From JAFGIT01 sp016929465 [NCBI: Candidatus Coatesbacteria bacterium] (GTDB lineage Bacteria; B130-G9), in assembly GCA_016929465.1 (NCBI GenBank), contig JAFGIT010000418.1:1-6408 (forward strand): a stretch of 6,408 nt of DNA. Reading direction: 5' to 3'. A program made the position numbers and the translations under genes. Below are positions 1 to 5,858 of the stretch, one piece after another; the first letter of the stretch is position 1; the number at the start of each line of letters is the position of its first letter. The notes under the pieces are model-generated. The model saw only the letters and a program-made list of their open reading frames with translations, made no database searches and was not told the origin of the DNA.

Positions 1-809
1 CCGAGCATCATCTTGATGGAGAGAAGGTCAGCGTCATTCTCCAATAGATGGGTGGCGAATGAATGGCGCAGAATATGTGGATAGACATCCTTCTTCAGAT
101 CGCACTCCGCTGCGTAACGTTTGATCATCTGCCATACGAACTGCCTGGAAAGCCCCCGGCGTCCCTTTTCTGAGACATATATATAATCGGTGCTTCTGCC
201 CTGAAGAAGCAAGGGTCGTCCTCGCTTGAGGTATTCACGTGTCCATTTGATGGCCTCTTTGCCGATGGGTATCAGCCTCTGCTTGGATCCCTTGCCAGTG
301 CAAAGGATGAAGCCGTCGGGAAGATTTATGCTGGTCGTCCGGGCTGAGCAGATCTCGGAGACCCGCATTCCAGTAGCATACATCATCTCGAGTATCGATC
401 GGTCGCGAAGCCCCTTCGGCTTCGACGTATCCGGCGCATTCAGGAGCCGTTCGACCTCCTCGGGGGTCAGACAGGACGGCAGGCGCTTCCATTGCCTTGG
501 AGACTCTATGTTGGAAGTAGGATTCCCCTGGACCATCCCTCTTATCACCAGGTATTTGAAGAAGTGCCTCAAGCATGAAAGGGCGCGTCGCGACGATGAC
601 GGAGAGAGGCCTTGTTCTGAAATATGCAGAAGATACGCCTCGATGTCGGATGGCCCGACCTCTTCAATACGCATATTGGAGTCATCGAGATGGTCGGCAA
701 ACGAGTTGAGGTCCCTCGTGTAATTGTTCGCAGTGTTGACGGAGAGCCCTCTCTCGGCGAGAAGGTATGTGGCAAACGTGTCGATGGCTCCCCGCAGGTC
801 GGACTTCAA
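1..809 (-). CDS. xerD: Tyrosine site-specific recombinase, XerD type (C-terminal end cut by window edge)
   Basis: This is a XerC/XerD-family recombinase, which cuts and rejoins DNA through a covalent tyrosine intermediate; housekeeping members resolve chromosome dimers at dif. The frame is open without a stop from TTG at 809 to the left edge (269 codons visible). Residues 1 to about 95 form the helical core-binding domain (LLAERGLSVNTANNYTRDL, LRHFFKYLV). The catalytic domain shows Arg149 in ATGMRVSEI, Lys173 in TGKGSKQR, and His245/Arg248 in HILRHSFATHLL. The last visible residues are MLG, so the next conserved His and the nucleophilic Tyr, about 10 residues further on, lie just outside. The spacing Arg149-Lys173-His245-Arg248 equals E. 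coli XerD (148/172/244/247) shifted by one, which supports both the TTG start and XerD over XerC. The TTG overlaps the stop of the upstream membrane-protein gene (TTGA), with GGAG and GAGGA just upstream. An integron or phage integrase is less likely given the colinearity with XerD. Confidence 0.93.
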   Translation of the reverse strand, partial: MKSDLRGAIDTFATYLLAERGLSVNTANNYTRDLNSFADHLDDSNMRIEEVGPSDIEAYLLHISEQGLSPSSSRRALSCLRHFFKYLVIRGMVQGNPTSNIESPRQWKRLPSCLTPEEVERLLNAPDTSKPKGLRDRSILEMMYATGMRVSEICSARTTSINLPDGFILCTGKGSKQRLIPIGKEAIKWTREYLKRGRPLLLQGRSTDYIYVSEKGRRGLSRQFVWQMIKRYAAECDLKKDVYPHILRHSFATHLLENDADLLSIKMML

Positions 810-1126
810 TCCTCGTGGTCTCCGCGCTTCGAGAGGCAGGCCCTTGCAGTCAGTCCCCAGATCGCGCCCAACGCGACCGCGAATCCAAGGCAGGCCATGA
901 TGTTGATCAGGTTCGAAAGACCGAGTGACTCTGATAGCCAGGTGTAGAGTAGAAGCAGAATAACTGCAAAAGGGCCAAAGAGGCCGACCGCGAATCCGAT
1001 GAGTGCGCCCCGCATTCGCGACTTTCTGAATATAATCCTGCCGATTAGCGCGCCCAAAAGGGGCATGAGCAGGGCGGGGAAGATGTAGTGTGCTGAGAGT
1101 AGATTGTCACCGGTGATAGATTCCAT
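806..1126 (-). CDS. Small three-helix membrane protein of unknown function
   Basis: This is a 106-residue hydrophobic protein that I do not recognise as a named family. Three membrane segments can be seen, at about residues 14-33, 41-62 and 72-93. The loop between the first two is strongly basic (FRKSRMR), and the tail after the third contains Arg and Lys, so the loop and C-terminus are probably cytoplasmic and the N-terminus outside. The second segment has the Gly-rich GFAVGLFGPFAVILL pattern, common in small helical-hairpin membrane proteins. ATG at 1126 follows a GGGAG site 4 nt upstream, a slightly short spacing. The stop TGA overlaps the TTG of xerD by four bases, so xerD translation is probably coupled to this gene. 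No catalytic or ligand-binding motif is visible and no function can be assigned. Hydropathy and coupling make it likely to be a real gene. Confidence 0.75.
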   Translation of the reverse strand: MESITGDNLLSAHYIFPALLMPLLGALIGRIIFRKSRMRGALIGFAVGLFGPFAVILLLLYTWLSESLGLSNLINIMACLGFAVALGAIWGLTARACLSKRGDHED

Positions 1127-1281
1127 TGCACTCCCGGCCTATTAAGAATTGCTTCTAAAGGGTGAATTTAGACGAGTTGAAAATGGCACGGAGCTTCTGG
1201 CGTCGGAACCGACTACGGACTGGTCGCCGTTCTCCGACATCTATTTACCCAAGTCAGCTTCTACTCGTTTTCTCGGCCCAA
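1127..1281. other. Intergenic gap between cytochrome and membrane-protein genes
   Basis: This 155-bp stretch separates the cytochrome stop from the membrane-protein start. No convincing coding frame, RNA gene or U-tailed terminator was found. GTCGG and CCGAC (1202-1213) form a 5-bp inverted repeat with only two bases between, too tight for a normal hairpin. The gap suggests that the membrane protein and xerD form their own transcription unit, but no promoter could be fixed. Confidence 0.5.
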
Positions 1282-2688
1282 TCAATGGACGAGCAGCTTG
1301 TCTTTTTGCCAGTCGAGTGGCCTGCTTCGTGCCACAGTATGACAGGCCTTGCAGACCTGAAGGGTTGGCTTCCTGAGGCGTATTCTGCTGTTGTCGAGAT
1401 GCATACTCGCCGGCCCATGACACGCCTCGCAGCGCACGTCTGCGAGCTGGGGAGTCTCTTTCTCGTTCAAGTATCCCCCCGAATCGGTGTATCCAGTCGA
1501 ATGACATCGGACGCATGAAGGATCGTTCTGCTTGCTCATTTTCGCCAGGGTCGCCATCGCGTGGGCATGCTTAGTATTGCGCCATCGCTCGACTACATCC
1601 TTGTGGCACTTCGAGCAGGCCTCCGCCCCGATATAGGTCGGTCGAAAGTCCGGAAGGTCCCTGGCGTCGGCATTCTCTTTTTGCGCTTGGGTCTTGCGCC
1701 TGATCTCTCGAGTAATCTCGCTGCCTTTTCGCTTGGCCTCGCGAACCAGCGCCTCGATTTCCTTATCCTGGGCCAGCTTATCGTCAATGGAGACCAGTTT
1801 GCCGTCCTGTGTTGTTATCTTTTGCTGTTTAACATCAAAGGTCGCGACTATCTCGCCCACTTTCTTGCCCCTGGCAGCCGCCTTGAGAAGAATGGTCCCT
1901 GTATCCTGAAGTATCTCGGGCTGATAGAGGCGTCGCATGTTTCCGGAAATCAGGAATAGGTGAATGCCTTTCACCTGGCTCGTGAGTTTACGAGCCTCGC
2001 TCATATCCATGTTTCCCATGCCGATGATCATGTCGCAGGTCCTGCTCAGTTCGGCAACGAGTCCCTCCGCTGTAGAAATCGGGTCCAGGAATTCGACCTT
2101 CTCCTTGTCGTCGATGCCCATCGAGCGTCCGGCGTCCATTGATGCGACCCCGAATATCCCAACTCTCACGCCGCTGTGCTTGATACCGAGAGTGCTCTTT
2201 TCGCCGAAGGTCTTGATTACGTAGCGCTGAAACAAGGGCTGCTGGGTCTTGCGGTCCACGAGATTCGCAGCGAGAAACGGGAACTTGGCGTTATTGCTTG
2301 CCTTCTGCAGGTAATCCAGACCGTACGTGAACTCTCTTCTGCCTAAATTGAGTGCATCGTAGTGCATCATGTCATAGACCTTCAAGACGAGCTCGGTGTT
2401 TATCTCTTCCTGCTCGGTTTTCTTGCCAAACGCGTCACCGGCATCCAGGACCAGATTGTAGGCGTTTGGATTAGCAGTCTTGACGGAGTCTATAAAGCTT
2501 GCTCGACCAGCAAGTCCACCTTCCTTGTGCTTTCACCCACACGGGGCGATTTCGCCCCAGTTGTCGCTGGAATAGACCAGAGCAAGCTGAAATTCATCAG
2601 GCTTTCGATCTACCGTGGACACGCCCAAGAGAATGCCCGCTGCAGCGACCAGCCCCAGGAATATGGCGATGTACCAGTATTTGCGCAA
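1282..2688 (-). CDS. Selenocysteine-containing tetraheme c-type cytochrome with metallophosphatase-like N-terminal domain
   Basis: A 468-residue protein if the in-frame TGA at 2535-2533 is read as selenocysteine (residue 52). TTG 2688 follows a perfect AAGGAG site (2700-2695) by 6 nt, and an in-frame TAG two codons upstream rules out an earlier start. Residues about 5-23 are a signal or anchor segment, placing the protein outside the inner membrane. Residues about 33-250 resemble the UshA/metallophosphatase fold: SSDNWGEIAPCG-Sec, KEGGLAGR (55-62), LDAGD (81-85) and YDALNLGRREF (110-120). The usual GNHE is GRRE here, so metal-dependent phosphatase activity is doubtful. After a charged linker come four heme-binding CxxCH motifs: CSKCH 358-362, CVRCH 392-396, CEACH 420-424 and CKACH 446-450, with the C554-like patterns YIGAEACSKCH and CEACHGPASMH. 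Related proteins carry P-C-G-C where this one has P-C-G-Sec. It is probably a periplasmic electron-transfer protein; substrate unknown. Simple callers would start it after the TGA, near 2385, losing the signal segment and domain start. Confidence 0.87.
2498..2535 (-). promoter_or_regulatory. UGA selenocysteine codon with bacterial-type SECIS hairpin
   Basis: The UGA is at 2535-2533. Eighteen nucleotides later begins the stem CTTGCT (2514-2509), then the loop GGTCG (2508-2504) and the perfectly complementary AGCAAG (2503-2498). The loop therefore starts 24 nt after the UGA, within the roughly 16-37 nt spacing known for bacterial SECIS elements, and it begins with G as SelB recognition requires. 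The loop core GGUC matches that of E. coli fdhF as I recall it. Below the stem there is an A/C mismatch and then two possible G-U pairs. The hairpin lies inside coding sequence, as expected for bacterial SECIS. SelB binding is inferred. Confidence 0.8.
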
Positions 2689-2694
2689 TCTCTA

Positions 2695-2700
2695 CTCCTT
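2695..2700 (-). promoter_or_regulatory. Shine-Dalgarno site fixing the TTG start of the selenocytochrome
   Basis: AAGGAG reads on the minus strand and is separated from TTG 2688 by the six bases TAGAGA. It is the strongest ribosome-binding site in the window. It shows that translation begins upstream of the in-frame UGA, not at the internal TTG at 2385. Confidence 0.8.
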
Positions 2701-2714
2701 GTAATAGAAGGCAA

Positions 2715-2749
2715 TTAACAAAGATAGCCAAACGCATTGTTAAATGTAA
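2715..2749 (-). promoter_or_regulatory. Possible promoter with overlapping 7-bp inverted repeat (operator-like)
   Basis: Upstream of the selenocytochrome, the minus strand has a weak -35-like GTTACA (2750-2745) and a -10-like TATCTT (2726-2721) 18 nt apart. This would start transcription about 25 nt before the TTG. The perfect arms TTAACAA (2715-2721) and TTGTTAA (2737-2743), with 15 nt between, overlap this region, one arm in the spacer and one at the predicted start. That arrangement fits a dimeric repressor or redox regulator, but the promoter boxes are poor and A/T-rich repeats arise easily by chance. Confidence 0.28.
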
Positions 2750-2812
2750 CCATCGCTCTCCAAGCTGTCAACATCTCGGAAACTTGGTTGTTCCCTCTAT
2801 GCGCTCATCATC

Positions 2813-2827
2813 GCCCTTTTCAAGGGC
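2813..2827 (-). terminator. Small hairpin after the ABC ATPase gene, weak terminator candidate
   Basis: GCCCTT and AAGGGC form a perfect 6-bp stem around three bases, 33 nt past the ABC ATPase stop. No run of T follows on either strand, so it is at best a weak intrinsic terminator or an mRNA-end stabiliser. It lies in the 172-bp gap separating the mlaD-cas6-ABC run from the cytochrome. Confidence 0.3.
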
Positions 2828-2860
2828 AATATCGACCGTGGTCGAGACGATTTCCGGTAG

Positions 2861-3610
2861 CTATGCTCCGTGGATCGTGTCCAGATAAAGACGCTCCAAT
2901 TCCGAGATGAATTCTCCAGGATCTCTTTCGGAAGCGCCGCTTGAGAGCAAGCTCTCCCCGACAATGCGCCCGGAATTGACGATCACGACACGATTGCATG
3001 TCCTGGCGACGTCAGCAAGGATATGCGAGGATATAATTACCGTCTTGTTTGCGGCTAGCCTCTTGATCAGCTCGCGAGTCTGGGCAATCTGCTCAGGATC
3101 GAGGCCTGCCGTAGGCTCGTCGAGTATGAGGATGGATGGGTCGTGGACCAGCGTCTGGGCCAGATTCAATCTCTGACCGTATCCCTTTGATAGTCTCCCT
3201 GCGAGCGTTCCCCTGACCTCTTCGAGGCCTACCTCAGAGAGGATGCTGTCTATCCGATCGTTCAGGACATCGCTCGGAACATCGCGGAGATGGGCCCAGA
3301 ATTGCAGGTGAGATTCGACCGAGAGATCGCGATAGAGCGGAGGCCGTTCCGGCATGTAGCCCACAGCGCTTATCGCATCCGAGTGGTTCTTCCTTCTGTC
3401 CACGCCGTTTATCAGGACTCTGCCGGAATCCTGCGAGAGAACCCCGGCGATGATTCGCATCATCGTAGTCTTGCCCGCCCCATTTGGGCCAAGCAGGCCA
3501 ACACTCTCGGATTTGGCTGCCAGAAAGGATACGTTCGAGACGACCTCTCGATCGCCAAACCACTTAGAGAGAGCGATTACCTCAACCGCGCTCTCCGCGC
3601 CCGTCTTCAT
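2861..3610 (-). CDS. ABC transporter ATP-binding protein, ABC-2/GldA-like subfamily
   Basis: A 249-residue ATPase that would power a membrane permease from the cytoplasmic side. All nucleotide-binding motifs are present: Walker A GPNGAGKTT (41-49), signature LSKGYGQ (140-146), Walker B ILILDE (160-165), AGLD D-loop (168-171) and the switch His196 in SSHIL. The Q-loop reads VGYMPERPPLY, with Glu in the usual Gln place, a pattern typical of GldA/NatA-like ATPases of ABC-2 exporters rather than MlaF. An upstream in-frame ATG at 3667 lies inside cas6; I chose ATG 3610 because it overlaps the cas6 stop (ATGA), has GAGG about 10 nt upstream, and gives the normal N-terminus. Despite the Mce/MlaD gene two positions upstream, no permease follows; the next gene is the cytochrome. 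Its partner must be elsewhere, so the transported substrate is unknown. Confidence 0.92.
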   Translation of the reverse strand: MKTGAESAVEVIALSKWFGDREVVSNVSFLAAKSESVGLLGPNGAGKTTMMRIIAGVLSQDSGRVLINGVDRRKNHSDAISAVGYMPERPPLYRDLSVESHLQFWAHLRDVPSDVLNDRIDSILSEVGLEEVRGTLAGRLSKGYGQRLNLAQTLVHDPSILILDEPTAGLDPEQIAQTRELIKRLAANKTVIISSHILADVARTCNRVVIVNSGRIVGESLLSSGASERDPGEFISELERLYLDTIHGA

Positions 3611-4371
3611 CGCTTGCTGACCTCGACCATTCCGAATCCCACTGAATTCTTCTCCCCAAAGCCACACGTGTAGCCAATCTTCAGAAGTTCGGCACTGCCT
3701 TCCGCGTCGAATGGGCAGAATACTCCTCTTACTTTGATACCCTTGAAGTCGACAAGTCTGGTGATGCCCTTCTTCCTGGCTATGTAATCTGCATCGAAGC
3801 GGATCGAGAGACTGTCGTCGGATGGCCGAACGCCATGAATAACCTGGTGCTTCTTGATCAGATTCTCCCTGATGGCCTCGCTAAATCTGGGACCAGCCTC
3901 CAAATATCTGGTGGGGTGTCTAACTGAATCTTCATCCCAAATCGAGGCCGTAACCGGGGATAGGCAAGTGAAACTCGCCGACTCTTCGAACGGGATCAAC
4001 GGCAATTCCTCCACTCTTTGGATGATGGCACGCAAGTCCGCGATTCTGAGCTCCGGCGACATTGCCAAACCCGCCGAAAGGTGACTAAGAAACTCGCTTT
4101 TGGCAGAACTCAGATACCAGCTGAAGGTCTTAGAGTCCAGTTGGAGCCAATTCCCATCGATGCGTCTTTCTTTGATCTGGACCTGAGAGAAGCAGAAGAG
4201 TTTGAATACGCGGTTGTCGAGTCGGTAACCCTCGTTGTGAAGGAACTTAGCGTATTCCGGAGAAGACATCGATAGCCACCGGTAGATAGCGGAAACAAGC
4301 CACGAATTGTAATTGATCGGTATTCGTGCGCTAGGCGAGCTGCTGATATTGAATACGAGCCGTATTCTCAC
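3607..4371 (-). CDS. cas6: Cas6 family CRISPR RNA-processing endoribonuclease (isolated gene)
   Basis: A 254-residue protein of normal Cas6 length. Cas6 cleaves the repeats of CRISPR precursor RNA to give mature crRNAs. The C-terminal glycine-rich loop, the family hallmark, is clear: GYTCGFGEKNSVGFG (233-247). The N-terminal ferredoxin-like half has the layout INYNSWLVSAIYRWL, then FLHNEGYR and FKLFCFSQ. Tyr30 and His45 fall where Pyrococcus Cas6 has its catalytic Tyr31 and His46 (recalled numbering), and Arg50 or Arg54 may replace the catalytic Lys; I infer that it is active. The GTG start follows the mlaD stop by two bases, with GAGGA inside the mlaD end as ribosome site. The stop overlaps the start of the ABC ATPase. 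No array or other cas gene is in view, so this is a solo cas6 in an envelope-gene run. Other RAMP proteins are less likely. Confidence 0.88.
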   Translation of the reverse strand: MRIRLVFNISSSPSARIPINYNSWLVSAIYRWLSMSSPEYAKFLHNEGYRLDNRVFKLFCFSQVQIKERRIDGNWLQLDSKTFSWYLSSAKSEFLSHLSAGLAMSPELRIADLRAIIQRVEELPLIPFEESASFTCLSPVTASIWDEDSVRHPTRYLEAGPRFSEAIRENLIKKHQVIHGVRPSDDSLSIRFDADYIARKKGITRLVDFKGIKVRGVFCPFDAEGSAELLKIGYTCGFGEKNSVGFGMVEVSKR

Positions 4372-4373
4372 TG

Positions 4374-5510
4374 CTAGTCCTCGGGCTGCCCGCCGTTTTC
4401 TCTCTCTTCGCTCTCCTCGGCCTTTTTCTTACCCTTCTTCACGAGACGCTTGATGAACCAGCTCTTCTTCGCTCCCCGCAGGAGGTCAACCAGGTCATCA
4501 TATATCTCAGGGTCGTTTATCAGTTTGCCCAGAGAGCCCTCGCCGGAATCGATTTTCTGAGCAACGCTATTCAGGTTGTGTATCGCCATCTCGAGCTCGT
4601 TCAACATCTCCCCGCTACCCTCCTTGTTCAGCAGCTTCGGAATTAGCCCCTCACCCGATTGTATCGTCTCGAGGACCGATTTCAGCAATCGCGCGGACTC
4701 GCCGACATCGACTGCAAGCCGTTCGTAAAGGACATCGTTCTTGACTAGCTTCCCAATGGACCCCTTACCCGCTTGAATACCTGCCATTATTCCGTCGAGC
4801 GATGAGATAATTCCCGCGAGATTGTCCCGCGTCTCGCTATCATAGAGCAGAAGACCAAGAGCCCCACTTCCAGCGCGGACCTCTTCGAGGATCGAATCGA
4901 GGGACCTGGTCGCGCTCATAAAGCTGTCCATCGCCCCTTTGAAGTCTATCTCCTCGTTCACTACCGCTCCGGCCAGCCCCTTGCCTTCGTCTATCTTTTT
5001 GAGTATCCGCTTCAGAGAGCCAGAAGCGTCGTCCAGTTGGCCGAGAACGCTCTGGCCTCGCATCATCAAGGCGTTGTAGTCGATAGGCTCGATGGACTTC
5101 AGGACGGTACCGTCCTCGATGATGGGCTTCTCGTAGCTCCCCATCGTTATCTCGATATACTTGTCACCTAAAAGGCCCATCGTCTCTATGCGCGCTCTTG
5201 AATCAGAACGGATCTTATCCTGCACTCTGCTCTCGATCGATAGATTGACTCGCACCCGCCTTCCTAATGGGTCGAGCAGTAGGCGAATGTCTTCGACGGT
5301 CCCCACATCTACGCCCTCGAGCATGACCGGTGCTCCCGATACCAGCCCGCTCACGCTGCCAAAATAGCACACCAGGTGATATCTCGGCTGAAGCAGGCGG
5401 CTTTTTCCGCCAATAGAAAATACAAATCCAGTGAAGAGCGCGATTGCGACCAGGAGAAATAGACCAACTCTCAGTTCGCGCGAGTGCTGCGACTTCATGC
5501 AAGAACTCAC
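4374..5510 (-). CDS. mlaD: MlaD/Mce-family lipid-transport protein with five glycine-rich repeats
   Basis: A 378-residue Mce protein. Such proteins are anchored in the inner membrane and form periplasmic rings or tubes that pass phospholipid or other hydrophobic molecules. Residues about 15-33 are the single membrane anchor. The MCE domain covers about 43-123, with VSGLVSGAPVMLEGVDVGTV (53-72) and ETMGLLGDKYIEI (109-121). After it come five repeats of 34-38 residues, each with a short Gly-x-Gly centre: GKG 176, GSG 214, GKG 248, GEG 286 and GEG 323, typically (I/V)xxGxGxxGxL. A Lys/Glu-rich tail ends the protein. The start is uncertain: GTG 5510 gives the longest form, ATG 5498 (residue 5) is equally possible, and neither has a strong ribosome site. 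No MlaE permease or MlaF ATPase is adjacent; the ATPase two genes downstream is of another subfamily. cas6 follows after 2 nt. Confidence 0.9.
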   Translation of the reverse strand: MSSCMKSQHSRELRVGLFLLVAIALFTGFVFSIGGKSRLLQPRYHLVCYFGSVSGLVSGAPVMLEGVDVGTVEDIRLLLDPLGRRVRVNLSIESRVQDKIRSDSRARIETMGLLGDKYIEITMGSYEKPIIEDGTVLKSIEPIDYNALMMRGQSVLGQLDDASGSLKRILKKIDEGKGLAGAVVNEEIDFKGAMDSFMSATRSLDSILEEVRAGSGALGLLLYDSETRDNLAGIISSLDGIMAGIQAGKGSIGKLVKNDVLYERLAVDVGESARLLKSVLETIQSGEGLIPKLLNKEGSGEMLNELEMAIHNLNSVAQKIDSGEGSLGKLINDPEIYDDLVDLLRGAKKSWFIKRLVKKGKKKAEESEERENGGQPED

Positions 5511-5858
5511 TCAAGACCATCAGTTAGAAACAAGACAAAGATAAACCACCGCTACTATCGTATTAGATTGTAACGAGATATTCAAAGCGAACGTTCTTGC
5601 CTCGAACACCTTAGTGGGAGGGCGCTAAACTGCGACTGCAGCACGAATTCGCCCAGGCCCAATCAGACGGTTCTCTCCGGTCTCTTCGGTCCCCACCTGA
5701 AGGAGTCTGCCCAATACGTGAATGGAAGGGGGGCAACGGACTCCGCGAATTTGATGCATACCGGATGCAGAGCAGGCCACGTGGATGCCATTATGTATGC
5801 AAGGGCGGAGACAAGCCCCGCCCTTACATGATGGGAAATCCAGTCTATTGGACAGGCT
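5511..5858. other. 348-bp non-coding region upstream of mlaD
   Basis: This gap separates the partial secreted-protein gene from mlaD. It should hold the mlaD promoter, but I could not fix -35 and -10 boxes; the AT-rich part at about 5521-5585 is the best place to look. It also contains the palindrome described separately. No tRNA, ordinary RNA gene or coding frame with a ribosome site was seen; a short plus-strand frame from 5785 is mainly the antisense of the neighbouring gene. Confidence 0.55.
5797..5829. repeat. Strong GC-rich palindrome, REP-like or terminator hairpin
   Basis: Arms 5797-5808 (ATGCAAGGGCGG) and 5818-5829 (CCGCCCTTACAT) pair over 12 bp with one non-Watson-Crick position, which is a G-U pair in minus-strand RNA, around a 9-nt loop. 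It lies 29 nt past the stop of the upstream gene, so its transcript would end in this hairpin. No T-run follows, so classical intrinsic termination is not shown. The core, GGGCGGGGCTTGTCTCCGCC on the minus strand, resembles dispersed intergenic palindromes known in many bacteria. Only one copy is in the window. Confidence 0.6.

Noticed and set aside
235-576. Minus-strand frame of 113 codons inside xerD
   Set aside because: It is a +1/-1 shadow of the xerD frame, which runs unbroken through the same bases with all expected motifs, so there is no frameshift either.
226-723. Plus-strand frame of 165 codons opposite xerD
   Set aside because: It is antisense to a clear recombinase, has a low-complexity Arg/Ser-rich product and shows no family motif.
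1561-1959. Plus-strand frame of 132 codons opposite the cytochrome
   Set aside because: It is antisense to heme motifs and domain sequence, without a ribosome site or recognisable product.
1282-2385. Shorter cytochrome gene beginning at the internal TTG at 2385
   Set aside because: It has no ribosome site there and would cut the metallophosphatase-like domain in two and lose the signal segment that a c-type cytochrome needs for export. The upstream frame is clearly part of the same protein.
2533-2535. Genetic-code change making UGA a normal sense codon
   Set aside because: The small membrane protein, cytochrome and cas6 frames all end in UGA at natural family ends or at an overlapping start, so UGA is a normal stop in this genome.
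2533-2535. Pseudogene caused by a nonsense mutation
   Set aside because: The frame is otherwise perfect over 468 codons with a strong ribosome site and all four heme motifs, and a SECIS-like hairpin follows. A base-call error cannot be fully excluded.
2499-2888. Plus-strand frame of 129 codons spanning the cytochrome start
   Set aside because: It overlaps the SECIS and N-terminal coding region, and the product looks random.
5215-5520. Minus-strand frame of 101 codons at the start of mlaD
   Set aside because: It overlaps the membrane anchor and MCE domain in another frame; the mlaD reading has the clear family motifs.
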